Part shown: positions 18,767-27,859 of the stretch, piece by piece | How the letters are laid out: each line of letters starts with the position of its first letter | Position numbering within the stretch: position 1 is the stretch's first letter | Assembly: GCF_000369045.1 (NCBI RefSeq) | Contig: NZ_KB849790.1 | Location: 627,422 to 691,421 of the forward strand | DNA from: Acinetobacter pittii ATCC 19004 = CIP 70.29 | Lineage (GTDB): Bacteria > Pseudomonadota > Gammaproteobacteria > Pseudomonadales > Moraxellaceae | Reading direction: 5' to 3' | DNA length: 64,000 nucleotides | The notes under the pieces: model-generated | What the model was told of the DNA's origin: nothing | What the model saw: only the letters and a program-made list of their open reading frames with translations | Database searches by the model: none | Translations under genes and position numbers: made by a program

Positions 18767-19759
18767 TTAATTTACCCCTGCCTGAATAAGGTCATGCATA
18801 CTAATTACACCAATCACTTTGTTTTGGTCATCTACCACCACAAACTGACTAATTTTTTTCAGGTTCAGCTGTTGTAGAGCTTCTACCGCACGTGCTTCTT
18901 GAGAAATCGTTGATGGTTTTTTTGTCATCACTTCTGAAACAGGCAAATTCACATCGAAACCTTGCTGTTTATCAATTAAACGGCGCAAGTCACCATCGGT
19001 GAAAATACCAAGCAAATGTTCTTGTTCATCTACAATTGTCGTCAAGCCTAAACGTTTATTAGAAATTTCATAAAGTACTTGATTCATTGGTGTATCTGGT
19101 GAAACTTTTGGTAGTTCATCGCCTGTATGCATCAGATGTTTTACATGTAAAAGTAAGCGTTTACCCAACGCACCTGCTGGATGCGAACGAGCAAAATCAT
19201 CTGCGGTAAAACCACGCGCTTCAAGTAAAGCGACAGCCAGTGCATCACCCAATACTAAAGTTGCTGTAGTACTCGACGTAGGCGCCAAACCTAATGGGCA
19301 CGCTTCGTCAGACTCACCTAAAGTTAAAGCGATGTCAGCATTTTGTGGCATTGGGCCTTTATCATCACGGCTAATGGTAATAAGAGGAACGCCAAGATGT
19401 TTGATTAAAGGCATCAACATCATGATTTCATCACTTTTTCCAGAGTTAGAAATCGCAATTAAAACATCACCACGAACCAACATTCCCAAATCGCCGTGTC
19501 CAGCTTCACCCGGATGCATAAAGAAAGATGGTGTACCAGTTGAGGCGAAAGTTGCAGCCATTTTACGGCCAATATGCCCTGACTTACCCATGCCAGTGAT
19601 CACAACACGACCTTTACACTGTAACAATATTTCACAAGCTCGGTTAAAACTGTCACCAATTTGTGTTGCTAACACGTCTAAGGCTTGTTGCTCAATACGC
19701 AATGTTGCTAATGCGCTGCTTTGGAAATCTGTAGGATTGGGCATACGAGTTTGACTCAA
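18767..19759 (-). CDS. kdsD: D-arabinose 5-phosphate isomerase KdsD
   Basis: KdsD converts ribulose 5-phosphate to arabinose 5-phosphate, the first precursor of Kdo. The 330-residue protein has a SIS sugar-isomerase domain (about 40-180) with the VVITGMGKSGHIGRKMAAT and HPGEAGHGDLGM segments, then two CBS domains (about 210-330). This length and layout are those of KdsD. It is first in the kdsD-kdsC-lptCAB operon; the spacer of about 200 bases to the divergent cysS should contain the operon promoter. Confidence 0.97.
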   Translation of the reverse strand: MSQTRMPNPTDFQSSALATLRIEQQALDVLATQIGDSFNRACEILLQCKGRVVITGMGKSGHIGRKMAATFASTGTPSFFMHPGEAGHGDLGMLVRGDVLIAISNSGKSDEIMMLMPLIKHLGVPLITISRDDKGPMPQNADIALTLGESDEACPLGLAPTSSTTATLVLGDALAVALLEARGFTADDFARSHPAGALGKRLLLHVKHLMHTGDELPKVSPDTPMNQVLYEISNKRLGLTTIVDEQEHLLGIFTDGDLRRLIDKQQGFDVNLPVSEVMTKKPSTISQEARAVEALQQLNLKKISQFVVVDDQNKVIGVISMHDLIQAGVN

Positions 19760-19957
19760 AATAATTGATCTGATCTCTTGTGAAGATCGGTGATTTTAAT
19801 CAAAAGATTTGGGGGCATTCTAACATAACTCAATCATCTACACGTTTTTAAATGTATAAGATTTCACAAGCTTATAAAATTCTTGCATAAACCTTTGTGA
19901 AAAATGATGCATCAGTTATGATGTAACACTGTTTTTGTTGAGTGTTTGAAAACCCTT

Positions 19958-21379
19958 ATGCAACCGTTTGTTTTATATAACTCTGAGCAACGAAAAAAAG
20001 TTGAATTTGTACCTCGCAAAGAAGGTCACATCGATATGTACGTCTGCGGTATGACCGTTTACGACTACTGTCATATCGGGCATGCTCGAGTTATGGTTGC
20101 ATTTGACTACATTATTCGTTTCTTACGTAGTCAGGGTTGGAATGTTCGCTACATTCGCAACATTACCGACATTGACGACAAAATCATCAAACGTGCGAAT
20201 GAGAATGGTGAAACAATCCAACAACTCACTACTCGTTTCATCGATGCAATGAATGAAGATGCTGCGAACCTAGGCTGTTTAGCTCCTGATGAAGCACCTA
20301 AAGCGACTGAATATATCGACCAGATGCAAAACATGATTGGCAATTTGGTGAATAAAGGCGCTGCTTACCCTGCTTCAAACGGCGATGTTTATTTTGAAGT
20401 AACCAAATTTGAAAAATATGGCCGCCTCTCTGGTCGTAAGCTTGATGATATGCAAGCTGGTGCGAGTGAGCGTGTTGATGTAGAAGTTGAAAAGAAACAT
20501 CCGTTTGATTTTGTACTTTGGAAACATGCCAAAGAAAATGAACCGTCTTGGGCATCTCCTTGGGGTAATGGCCGTCCGGGTTGGCACATTGAGTGTTCTG
20601 CAATGTCGACTTGCTGCTTAGGCAATCACTTTGACATTCATGGTGGTGGTTCAGATTTAATGTTCCCGCACCATGAAAATGAAATTGCGCAAAGTGAAGC
20701 TTCGACTGGTGAGCAATATGTAAACTATTGGATGCATGTTGGCTTCATTAACGTTGATGGTGAAAAGATGTCTAAGTCTTTAGGCAACTTCTTTACGATT
20801 CGTGACGTGATGGAGAAATTCCACCCTGAAGTGATCCGCTACTTTATTGTGTCTTCACACTATCGTAGTCCTGTGAACTTCTCTGATGTAGCACTTAAAG
20901 AAGCAAAAACTTCTTTAACTCGCTTCTATCATTCATTTAAAGCTTACCAACAAGTGTACGGTCAAACGACAACTGAAACGCTTGATCAAAGCTTTATTGA
21001 ACGTTTTAACAATGCAATGTGTGATGACTTCAATACTGCTGAAGCAATGGCTGTATTGTTTGAACTGAACAAAGAGTTAAACCGTGCTGTAAAAGAAGAG
21101 CAAGCTGACCAAGCGACTGTGCTTTATTCGACATTACGTCACCTCACCAACATTTTAGGTTTGGTACAACACAATGTAGATGATTTCTTAAAATCAGATA
21201 TTGGACAAGAAGCGCTTGCTTTGTCTGATGCTGAAATTGAAGATTTCATTCAACAACGTGTTGATGCGAAAAAAGCAAAAGACTTTGCGAAAGCAGATGG
21301 TATTCGCCAGTCTCTACTCGACCAAGGTGTGGTACTTGAAGACACTCGCCAAGGTACAGTTTGGCGTCGTGCTGATTAA
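19958..21379 (+). CDS. cysS: Cysteinyl-tRNA synthetase
   Basis: CysS charges tRNA-Cys with cysteine in the cytoplasm. The protein of 473 residues has the class I HIGH motif as [13 protein letters not shown] near residue 33 and KMSKS as KMSKSLGNF near 265. The zinc ligands are seen in the [10 protein letters not shown] segment, [10 protein letters not shown] and HHENE. The C-terminal DALR and anticodon-binding region follows. I place the start at the ATG at 19958; an in-frame TTG four codons earlier is less likely. It is monocistronic; tRNA-Gly follows with its own promoter. Confidence 0.97.
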   Translation: MQPFVLYNSEQRKKVEFVPRKEGHIDMYVCGMTVYDYCHIGHARVMVAFDYIIRFLRSQGWNVRYIRNITDIDDKIIKRANENGETIQQLTTRFIDAMNEDAANLGCLAPDEAPKATEYIDQMQNMIGNLVNKGAAYPASNGDVYFEVTKFEKYGRLSGRKLDDMQAGASERVDVEVEKKHPFDFVLWKHAKENEPSWASPWGNGRPGWHIECSAMSTCCLGNHFDIHGGGSDLMFPHHENEIAQSEASTGEQYVNYWMHVGFINVDGEKMSKSLGNFFTIRDVMEKFHPEVIRYFIVSSHYRSPVNFSDVALKEAKTSLTRFYHSFKAYQQVYGQTTTETLDQSFIERFNNAMCDDFNTAEAMAVLFELNKELNRAVKEEQADQATVLYSTLRHLTNILGLVQHNVDDFLKSDIGQEALALSDAEIEDFIQQRVDAKKAKDFAKADGIRQSLLDQGVVLEDTRQGTVWRRAD

Positions 21380-21403
21380 ACGTTCAATTAGATCACAAGA
21401 GTG

Positions 21404-21431
21404 TTGACACTTTAATGAAACACTCTATAAT
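21404..21431 (+). promoter_or_regulatory. Sigma-70 promoter of tRNA-Gly
   Basis: TTGACA (21404-21409) and TATAAT (21426-21431), both perfect consensus hexamers, are 16 bases apart and end 11 bases before the tRNA. This is a strong promoter. Confidence 0.85.
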
Positions 21432-21442
21432 GTGCTCACATT

Positions 21443-21518
<76 letters not shown>

Positions 21519-21524
21519 AAATTT

Positions 21525-21562
21525 AAAAACCACTTAATTCGAAAGGATTAAGTGGTTTTTTT
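21525..21562 (+). terminator. Terminator after tRNA-Gly
   Basis: CCACTTAAT and ATTAAGTGG pair perfectly, extended by flanking A and T runs, directly after the tRNA. Confidence 0.85.
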
Positions 21563-21641
21563 ATTGTCTATTGGTCAATTCAAAATTCGCATTAAAAAAC
21601 GCTTTATATTTCCATTGCAGTACCATGAAATTTGGAGTGTT

Positions 21642-21917
21642 ATGCAAAAGCCGGTTAAGCGCGGAGACGCGTGGCACATCACCGTCCGTTATTTAGGCAA
21701 ACGTTATACAGCTACTCGAGATACTGCGAGTGAGTGTGAACAATGGGCCACTAAAAAATTATTAGAATTACAATCTTAATAGGCTAATCCTGAGTCTGAA
21801 AAAATCCATATCTCCTTCTATGCCCTTTTTGAACAGTACTATCAAGAAGAAGGCGGAAAAATGAAGAGTACCCGCTTAATTGTTCAAATACTTAAATGCC
21901 TAAAGAAAAAAGAATAA
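21642..21917 (+). pseudogene. Remnant of a phage integrase N-terminus
   Basis: From the ATG at 21642 the frame encodes a 45-residue stretch with the arm-type DNA-binding look of tyrosine integrases (KPVKRGDAWHITVRYLGKRY, then TASECEQWATKKLLEL). It stops with two adjacent stop codons (21777-21782), yet the same frame then continues coding-like (PESEKIHISFYALFEQYY) up to TAA at 21915-21917, as in an integrase core-binding domain. The catalytic Arg-His-Arg-Tyr domain is absent. Its position just downstream of tRNA-Gly supports an old phage or island scar. No matching direct repeat of the tRNA end was found nearby. Confidence 0.65.
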
Positions 21918-22007
21918 TGAAAATATAATTAATATTTTATGATTAAACCCATCATTAAGTTTTTATTGATATTGAAATTAAAAATTGGCTTAAAATTATA
22001 TTATCGC

Positions 22008-22033
22008 AAAGTCTCCCCCATTGAGGAGACTTT
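22008..22033. terminator. Terminator-like hairpin
   Basis: AAAGTCTCC and GGAGACTTT are perfect nine-base arms with an eight-base loop after the integrase remnant. Otherwise the gap 21918-22208 contains no gene I can support. Confidence 0.55.
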
Positions 22034-22143
22034 CTAAGTATTAAATGACTTAAGGATGAATTTTTTTCAATCCATCTTCTAGAGCCCCATGTGTGATCAT
22101 CAGAATATTTGGTTTGCTGGATAATCTTTTGTGAAAGTAAATT

Positions 22144-22170
22144 AAAAAAGCCCCCGTCTGGGAGCTTTTT
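22144..22170 (-). terminator. Terminator of the MscS-like gene
   Basis: A GC-rich stem (GCTCCC paired with GGGGGC, allowing one G-T pair) followed on the minus strand by a six-base T-run lies 38 bases after the mechanosensitive-channel stop. Confidence 0.7.
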
Positions 22171-22208
22171 CCAAATAGTTTATGCGCTGTTATTTACAGC
22201 TTAAAAAA

Positions 22209-23456
22209 TTAACTTGGGTGAATTTCTGCCGTCAATCTTTGCAAATCATGACCCGAAGGTGCTTGGTAAACACGTAAACCAAACTCGGGAAGAATCGCAA
22301 TTAAATGGTCAAAAATATCTGACTGAATTGCCTCATAAGAAACCCAGGCAATTGTGTTGGTAAATGCATAAATCTCTAGTGGCAAACCTTGGCTGGTCGG
22401 TTGTAACTGACGAACAATAATGGTTTGATTTTGAGCAATGCCCTTGTGCTGACGTAAGTAAAATTCAACATAAGCTCTAAATGTACCAATATTGGTTAGA
22501 CGGCGCTTGTTGTAACGAGATTGATTGCTTAAATGCTTATTGAATTCTTCAATTTCAGAATTCTTTGCATTTAAGTATTGATCTAGCAATAAAAAGTCTT
22601 TGAGCTTTTGTTGCTCTTCATCACTCATGAAATGAACGCTACTTTGATCGATAAAAAGTGAACGCTTCATTCGACGGCAACCCGAATTGCTCATACCACG
22701 CCAGTTTTTAAATGTGTCGGTCACGAGCTTATTGGTTGGAATGGTGGTATAGGTTTTATCAAAATTTTGAACAGTCACGGTATGCAGTGAAATATCAATT
22801 ACATCACCATCTGCATTGAGTGATGGCATTTCAATCCAGTCGCCAATGCGCACCATGTCATAAGATGCAATTTGTACACTCGCCACCAAAGACAAAATGG
22901 TGTTTTGGAAAACCAGCATTAATACCGCTGCCATTGCACCAAAACCAGCGAGTAAAGTGAACACATCCTTTTTAAGGAATGTTCCCAAAATCATAAGGCC
23001 ACAGACAACAAATAAAATGAGTTTAACCAGTTGTAAGTAACCTTTAATCGGTTTGTTTCTAGATTTTGGATTACGCTGATAAATAAGGTTAAAGATATTT
23101 AACAGCTCGCTAACCGTAAGCGCGAGAGTAAGAAAAATGAATGCTTGTGCCGCCATCTCTACAAAAGCAATAAACTTTGGAGATAGATGAGGCACTGTTG
23201 CAATACCGTTCATAATCACAACAGCAGGAACAATATTTGCGAATTTCTTTATAACGCTATGCTGAGCGAAAATAGACTGATTTGGTGATTTGAGTTTTGT
23301 GACTAAATGACGAACGCCCCGAACAATAATGCGTTTGGCAATAAAATTTGCTATTGCAGCAAATAAAATCAAAATCGTGAGTGAAACCAACATTTCTAGC
23401 CAAGGATATTGACTTAACTCACCCCGAATATCACGGAAAAAATTTAAAAAATCCAA
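22209..23456 (-). CDS. MscS-family mechanosensitive ion channel (YbdG-like)
   Basis: The 415-residue inner-membrane protein has about five transmembrane helices in the first 200 residues. A pore-lining helix rich in Gly/Ala follows (LAGFGAMAAVLMLVFQNTILSLVASVQI, in the 170-195 region), then the MscS beta-domain beginning MVRIGDWIEMPS with a DGDVIDISLHTVTVQNFD segment. The long C-terminal domain and FKNWRGMSNSGCRR segment are typical of the YbdG/YnaI branch rather than the small MscS. Such channels release solutes on hypo-osmotic shock. It is monocistronic with its own terminator. Confidence 0.9.
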   Translation of the reverse strand: MDFLNFFRDIRGELSQYPWLEMLVSLTILILFAAIANFIAKRIIVRGVRHLVTKLKSPNQSIFAQHSVIKKFANIVPAVVIMNGIATVPHLSPKFIAFVEMAAQAFIFLTLALTVSELLNIFNLIYQRNPKSRNKPIKGYLQLVKLILFVVCGLMILGTFLKKDVFTLLAGFGAMAAVLMLVFQNTILSLVASVQIASYDMVRIGDWIEMPSLNADGDVIDISLHTVTVQNFDKTYTTIPTNKLVTDTFKNWRGMSNSGCRRMKRSLFIDQSSVHFMSDEEQQKLKDFLLLDQYLNAKNSEIEEFNKHLSNQSRYNKRRLTNIGTFRAYVEFYLRQHKGIAQNQTIIVRQLQPTSQGLPLEIYAFTNTIAWVSYEAIQSDIFDHLIAILPEFGLRVYQAPSGHDLQRLTAEIHPS

Positions 23457-23698
23457 ACCTATACACCTTTAAACTTTATTTTCAATAATTTTAAGGGTTA
23501 AGGCATTTGATCATAAGGTTTGTTTACATATGTAGTCATAAATACAACAACTAAGTTATATACCCTGCCCAAATTTAATTATGATCCGTTAATTTTAAAG
23601 CTTCATCTGCTTATATTTCAGACCAGTTATATAAACTAGATCAGGCTTATCAGTTCATTTAGAATAAGGCGTTAAACAAATAATTCTGGTTTGAGTGA

Positions 23699-24061
23699 GT
23701 GAAATTTTCTGATTTTTTGACTTTTATTGGAACAGTCTGGTTCAGCTTATTGTTTATCTATATTGCTTGGATATTTTTTCTTAAAAGTCAGGTTCAAAGA
23801 TTTTTAATTTATAAACGAGGAAAGATGACTTCTGCCGAGGTCGTATATTTTCAAGACTCATTAGCTAAGGTGCAATATCGCCCTTTATGTTATGTCAAAT
23901 TGAAATTTCAAACTGAGCAAGGCCAAGTCATTACTGAAAATCTAAAGGTGCTTATTGCTAAGCAAGATCAACATAAATATAAAGTGGGTAGCGTTATCAA
24001 TATTAAATATGACCCTAAAAATTTCAAGAATATTTCGATATTGGGCGAAGTGATGATTTAG
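23699..24061 (+). CDS. Small membrane protein, DUF3592-like
   Basis: The 120-residue protein has one N-terminal transmembrane helix (about residues 8-30, WFSLLFIYIAWIFF) and a basic turn. A small beta domain follows with the DUF3592 pattern: an Ala-Glu-Val-Val strand, a central Val-Lys-Leu-Lys-Phe strand, then KVGSVINIKYDPKNFKNI near the end. DUF3592 proteins are of unknown function. It uses a GTG start at 23699 with a GAG-rich but closely spaced ribosome site. It ends five bases from the convergent glycosyltransferase stop. Confidence 0.65.
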   Translation: MKFSDFLTFIGTVWFSLLFIYIAWIFFLKSQVQRFLIYKRGKMTSAEVVYFQDSLAKVQYRPLCYVKLKFQTEQGQVITENLKVLIAKQDQHKYKVGSVINIKYDPKNFKNISILGEVMI

Positions 24062-24065
24062 GTCA

Positions 24066-24710
24066 TTAGAGATTATTTAAAAAGTACGATAAACCTTGTG
24101 GGGCGCGCCCATTTAAACGACTACTTGTGGTTACTCGTACCAGATTACTCCAAGTAATATTGCAACAATGCTTGATCAATTTTTTGATTAAAGACACATC
24201 TTCATGGCATGAGATAGGCTCAAAGCCACCGACCAAAAGATAGACCTCTGCACTAAAACTTAAATTGGCCCCATGAATATGCGCGTGGTCCATTTCATCT
24301 TTATAGTGTGCTAAATATTTTTGCTGTTTCGTTATAGAGAGATGACTAAAATCGTCTAGCGTTACAGTACCGCAAATTGCATCTGTGGGTTGGTGCTGGA
24401 TTTGATAGCACAGCCAATCAGGACTCACCACGGTGTCTGCATCGGTACATGCAATCCAAGTTACACCACGCCCGATTAAATGACGGATTCCTAAATCCCT
24501 CGCCTTGCCGACACATGCATAGTTGCATTCAATCCAGTTGATTTGATGGCTTTGTACAATCAACCGCGACTGATCTGTACAGCTATCGAGTACAACAAGC
24601 ACTTCTACCTCATAACCACTAATGTTATCTATGGCGACCTGAATAGATTGCAAACAGGCAGATAAATAGTATTCTTCGTTATGCGCTGGAATGACGATAC
24701 CTATTTTCAT
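24066..24710 (-). CDS. Family 2 glycosyltransferase
   Basis: The protein of 214 residues has the GT-A fold start KIGIVIPAHNEEYYLSACL and EVLVVLDSCTDQS, with a metal-binding Asp-Ala-Asp in WIACTDADTVVSPDWL near residue 80. This places it with GT2 transferases acting in the cytoplasm. No membrane segment is present. I choose the ATG at 24710, which overlaps the methyltransferase stop in an ATGA arrangement. It is the last gene of a four-gene overlapping cluster with acyl-CoA dehydrogenase-like, PIG-L deacetylase and NodS-like methyltransferase genes, suggesting a small glycoconjugate or amino-sugar product, which is inference. Confidence 0.85.
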   Translation of the reverse strand: MKIGIVIPAHNEEYYLSACLQSIQVAIDNISGYEVEVLVVLDSCTDQSRLIVQSHQINWIECNYACVGKARDLGIRHLIGRGVTWIACTDADTVVSPDWLCYQIQHQPTDAICGTVTLDDFSHLSITKQQKYLAHYKDEMDHAHIHGANLSFSAEVYLLVGGFEPISCHEDVSLIKKLIKHCCNITWSNLVRVTTSSRLNGRAPQGLSYFLNNL

Positions 24711-25306
24711 CTTAGTTTTTCCTGCTGTGCTAAAGAGGAAGTGTTCGCCGTCCACAGATCAATCATAAAATCTGGATCGTTTAAGCTGAGGTAGTGATGA
24801 AATGGAAAATGTTGCTGAAAAGCTTGATGGACTTGCTCTGCATTTAATTCAAAATCTTGAATTTCATGACGCCAGTGACAACACAGAATCTCGCCATCAT
24901 CATTTAAACTATGCTTTAACTTTTCAATAAACTGATGCAATTCATCTGCCGATAAGTAATAGGCCATCTCACTAATTAAAATCAGGTCAAACTTTTGAAT
25001 TGAGTAGTCTTCGGGTATTTTTCTATTTTCAACCACAACATGCTCGAACTCTTGTAGCCGTGCGGACGCCAATTGAACAGCACGCGCAGAGACATCTATA
25101 CACAGTAACTCCTCGGCTCTTTGCGCCAAATGAAAACTTAAATGTCCATTTGAACAGCCCACTTCCAACACTTTTGGGTAGCGAGGTCTTGTCAGTAGCG
25201 CGAGACAAATTTGTCTTTTACGAGCTTCATACCAATGAAAGTCGTAGCCCCATGGATCACTGTTATGACGATATAAATCTTCAAAGTACACGCGAGAATG
25301 AATCAC
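24707..25306 (-). CDS. NodS-like SAM-dependent methyltransferase
   Basis: The 199-residue protein has the nodulation-S-type opening (DPWGYDFHWYEARKRQ, residues 17-32), a SAM motif I VLEVGCSNGHLSFHLA near 45, an acidic motif II ending LLCIDVS and motif III KFDLILISEMAYYL. NodS-type enzymes N-methylate a free amino group exposed by a deacetylase. That matches its neighbour, a PIG-L deacetylase whose end it overlaps by 26 bases. The GTG at 25306 is taken as start, but a second GTG five codons in is possible. It overlaps the glycosyltransferase gene by four bases. Confidence 0.85.
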   Translation of the reverse strand: MIHSRVYFEDLYRHNSDPWGYDFHWYEARKRQICLALLTRPRYPKVLEVGCSNGHLSFHLAQRAEELLCIDVSARAVQLASARLQEFEHVVVENRKIPEDYSIQKFDLILISEMAYYLSADELHQFIEKLKHSLNDDGEILCCHWRHEIQDFELNAEQVHQAFQQHFPFHHYLSLNDPDFMIDLWTANTSSLAQQEKLR

Positions 25307-26075
25307 TCAAATAAACCTCATAAGGCATTAAAAGACGATTAATCGCACTTGGAGATAGCACTGCGGCGTTCCCCGTGCTTTCATCTGTTTCAAGTTGGGT
25401 TTTAAACTGCAAAATTGCTTGATGTTTTTTAGCTAGCTGTTCTTGTGTTAAGGAAAATGCTTTTGCTTGGTGCCAATCAATGCGTGGGTCTAAAGGCTGT
25501 GCCCAATGCCAAGCCCAGATTAATACGTGTAAACAGAGTAGTTGCTTAGCGGTTGCATACGCTTGTACGGTTTTACCTACTGCTTCATGGTCTGGGTGAC
25601 CATCAAATTCATAGCTACAAATTAGAATATCTTCGGCTTGAATTAACTTGTCTAAACTCTGCCACAGTTGTTCGGTTTGCAAATGGATCTGGCCATCTAA
25701 CAAATTAAGCTCTACACGCTCGGTTGACTCTATTACCCCCAAACAACTTAAGGCTGCCAAGCTTTCTTGCGGGCGAAGAATATTGAGCTGATCTGGAGGA
25801 TATTTTGTAGAGTTAGGATGGCTTTGTGTGCCGTTACTTACTGCTAAAACCAAAATCTTGCAGTTCAGTGCAATGAGCTGCTGCATTAATCCGCCACAGC
25901 CAAGTACTTCATCATCAGGATGTGGAGCGACAATCACCACTCTTTTTGAGCGAAATAGCTCAAGATCTAAAGCTGATAACGGTTGTTCTTTAAATGCCTT
26001 TAACCATTGCTCTTTGGCCGTACCCTCACCAAAAATAACGCGGTCTTCAACCAAAGGATGTTTTAAAGTTCCCAT
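25281..26075 (-). CDS. PIG-L family deacetylase
   Basis: The 264-residue protein has the zinc-binding PIG-L motif PHPDDEVLGCGG near residues 52-63 and the later HPDHEAVG (near 160) supplying the third ligand. PIG-L enzymes hydrolyse N-acetyl groups from GlcNAc-type sugars (as in MshB, BshB and GPI synthesis). It overlaps the acyl-CoA dehydrogenase-like gene by 13 bases and the methyltransferase gene by 26, so coupled translation is likely. The likely role is deacetylation of an N-acyl amino sugar before methylation and glycosyl transfer. Role and order are inference from the cluster. Confidence 0.88.
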   Translation of the reverse strand: MGTLKHPLVEDRVIFGEGTAKEQWLKAFKEQPLSALDLELFRSKRVVIVAPHPDDEVLGCGGLMQQLIALNCKILVLAVSNGTQSHPNSTKYPPDQLNILRPQESLAALSCLGVIESTERVELNLLDGQIHLQTEQLWQSLDKLIQAEDILICSYEFDGHPDHEAVGKTVQAYATAKQLLCLHVLIWAWHWAQPLDPRIDWHQAKAFSLTQEQLAKKHQAILQFKTQLETDESTGNAAVLSPSAINRLLMPYEVYLSDSFSRVL

Positions 26076-27076
26076 AGGCTTTGCTCCGACACACAGAGTT
26101 CCGCAATTTGTTCATAGTCAAACGCGGCATGACTTTGCCTGATAAAGACAGGCAGATCAGCCATGAGCTGAGCAAATGTCGCATTTTCACAAAAAGGACG
26201 AGCGCCCAAGGCTTTCCCGACTCGCTCAATAACGCTCAGGCAGCATTGTTCTGTTTGAGCACGTAATATGCGTATTTCCCGCTCATGACTTAGCGTTGGT
26301 TTCTGGTCTATGAGCTTGGCCACATATTGAAAATACTGTTTGGTGATTTCTAGCTGCTGAGCGACCTCACCTAAATATAATTTTTTATAAGGATTCGGAT
26401 TTGCCTGACAGCTTTCTTGCAAAAAGTTAGCTAGGCGCACGGCGGCACCATACCAACACGCAGCAACACCTGCTGCACCATGCCAAAAACCTGGGCGTTT
26501 TAAATAACTATTTGGCTGACCAATCAGTTTAACAGGTGTATTTTCAAAGCTAACTTGTGCAGTCTGTGTAGCGTGCATGCCTACAGCGTGCCAGTGGGTT
26601 AAATCGGTGGTAATGGATGGATGACTTAAGTCAACAATACAAAGCTGCGCCAGCCCTTGCTGATCTTTATAACTTATTAAAGCTTTTTGAATAAATTCAG
26701 CACCAGAGCACCAAGGTTTTATGCCATTACAAAGATTGTCTTTTATTTTCAATGGCGCTGGTCCACCGTCTGCTGCCCAAACGGCCCAAGTCTGGTCATC
26801 TATTTCTTGCTGATAACCCAATTCTTTTAAAATACTTAAAGCATCACAATGAGACTCAAAAAGCTTAGCTAGACTTAAGTCAACTCCAGCAATCTGAGCA
26901 AAAAGTTGCCAACGTTGATACGTCTGACCCGAAGCGGGATGAGGCAAATTTTGAGTTAAATTTACAAGCTGAAAAAGTAAATTTATACGAAGCTTACTTT
27001 TATCTTCAGCCAAGGCATTTTCAAATTCACTCAAAATGCTCAGTATCGTCATGTTTATAGGTATTTTAATATTCAT
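26063..27076 (-). CDS. Acyl-CoA dehydrogenase-like flavoprotein
   Basis: The 337-residue protein resembles the acyl-CoA dehydrogenase fold. A central beta segment holds GIKPWCSGAEFIQKAL and VDLSHPSITTDLTHWHAVGMHA, the strand GQPNSYLKRPGFWHGAAGVAACW follows, and then helical C-terminal bundles. It is shorter than the usual 380-400 residues, and I cannot identify the catalytic Glu, so it may be a specialised or non-canonical member. It begins the four-gene cluster and overlaps the PIG-L gene by 13 bases. The start at 27076 has no clear ribosome site; Met-9 is an alternative. Confidence 0.75.
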   Translation of the reverse strand: MNIKIPINMTILSILSEFENALAEDKSKLRINLLFQLVNLTQNLPHPASGQTYQRWQLFAQIAGVDLSLAKLFESHCDALSILKELGYQQEIDDQTWAVWAADGGPAPLKIKDNLCNGIKPWCSGAEFIQKALISYKDQQGLAQLCIVDLSHPSITTDLTHWHAVGMHATQTAQVSFENTPVKLIGQPNSYLKRPGFWHGAAGVAACWYGAAVRLANFLQESCQANPNPYKKLYLGEVAQQLEITKQYFQYVAKLIDQKPTLSHEREIRILRAQTEQCCLSVIERVGKALGARPFCENATFAQLMADLPVFIRQSHAAFDYEQIAELCVSEQSLWEL

Positions 27077-27325
27077 TGCAAATAATTATTTATAAGACTT
27101 AACTCAACCATAACTAAAGATTTCTGTTTAAATAAACATATAAATTGTAATAAAAAGATAAATAATATTAGTTTTATATCTAATTATTTCATTGTTACTC
27201 AAATATCATGATTAAGTGAACTTATAATCCGATCATGTAAGGTTTATTAAAAACCCCACATTTAATCGATTATTTAAAGTAATTTAGGTCTTACCGTTTT
27301 TCTATTTCTACAGAAGAGGTCTAAG

Positions 27326-27559
27326 ATGAATACTTTAAATATTAATGATATTAAAAAACACGCAGATGTTATTGCTTCATGTGGTACTAAAGTAGGTACT
27401 GTGGACCATCTCGATGGTGAAAACCAGTTAAAACTCACCCGAGACGAAAGTGGTCAACATCACCTCATCCCTACTGGGTGGATTGGGGAGGTAAAAGAAG
27501 ACCAAGTTATTCTGAATAAAAACTCCGAAGAAGTTAAAGATCAATGGCAAGCGATCTAA
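27326..27559 (+). CDS. DUF2171 family protein
   Basis: This 77-residue protein has the DUF2171 (PRC-barrel-like) pattern: HADVIASCGTKVGTVDHLDG at residues 12-31, a Lys-Leu-Thr-Arg strand, and HHLIPTGWIGEV near 46. Members are small cytoplasmic proteins of unknown role, often stress-induced. The ATG at 27326 follows an AGAGGT ribosome site. A strong terminator lies about 80 bases downstream. It is monocistronic. Confidence 0.85.
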   Translation: MNTLNINDIKKHADVIASCGTKVGTVDHLDGENQLKLTRDESGQHHLIPTGWIGEVKEDQVILNKNSEEVKDQWQAI

Positions 27560-27633
27560 ACTTCTAAGCTAGCTAGTTTTAGCTAGATTAAAATAAAATA
27601 AATTTATAATTAAAAATTTAAATTATAAAAACC

Positions 27634-27663
27634 AAAGCTCCTTTTTATTAAGGAGCTTTTTTT
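27634..27663 (+). terminator. Terminator after the DUF2171 gene
   Basis: AAAGCTCCTT and AAGGAGCTTT pair around a six-base loop and a long T-run follows. The remaining gap to 27859 contains no other feature I can support. Confidence 0.85.
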
Positions 27664-27859
27664 ATTCATCTCATATTTAAAATAAAAAAGCTTACTCTCG
27701 TGTTGTGTCAAATCTACCCAGTCTTTAACAGAGCTGCTTTTATCTCTACAAACCTTTTTGAGGCTCATTTTGTCCCTTAAGCACATGGTGATCGATTTTA
27801 CTTAATGCTAAAAATTGTCCATTCGCATTAAATGAACAATTATGAATAGGGTGACTTAT

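Noticed and set aside
21552..21641. Extending the integrase remnant upstream to 21552
   Set aside because: That stretch overlaps the tRNA terminator and encodes residues unlike integrases; the family-like part begins at the ATG at 21642.
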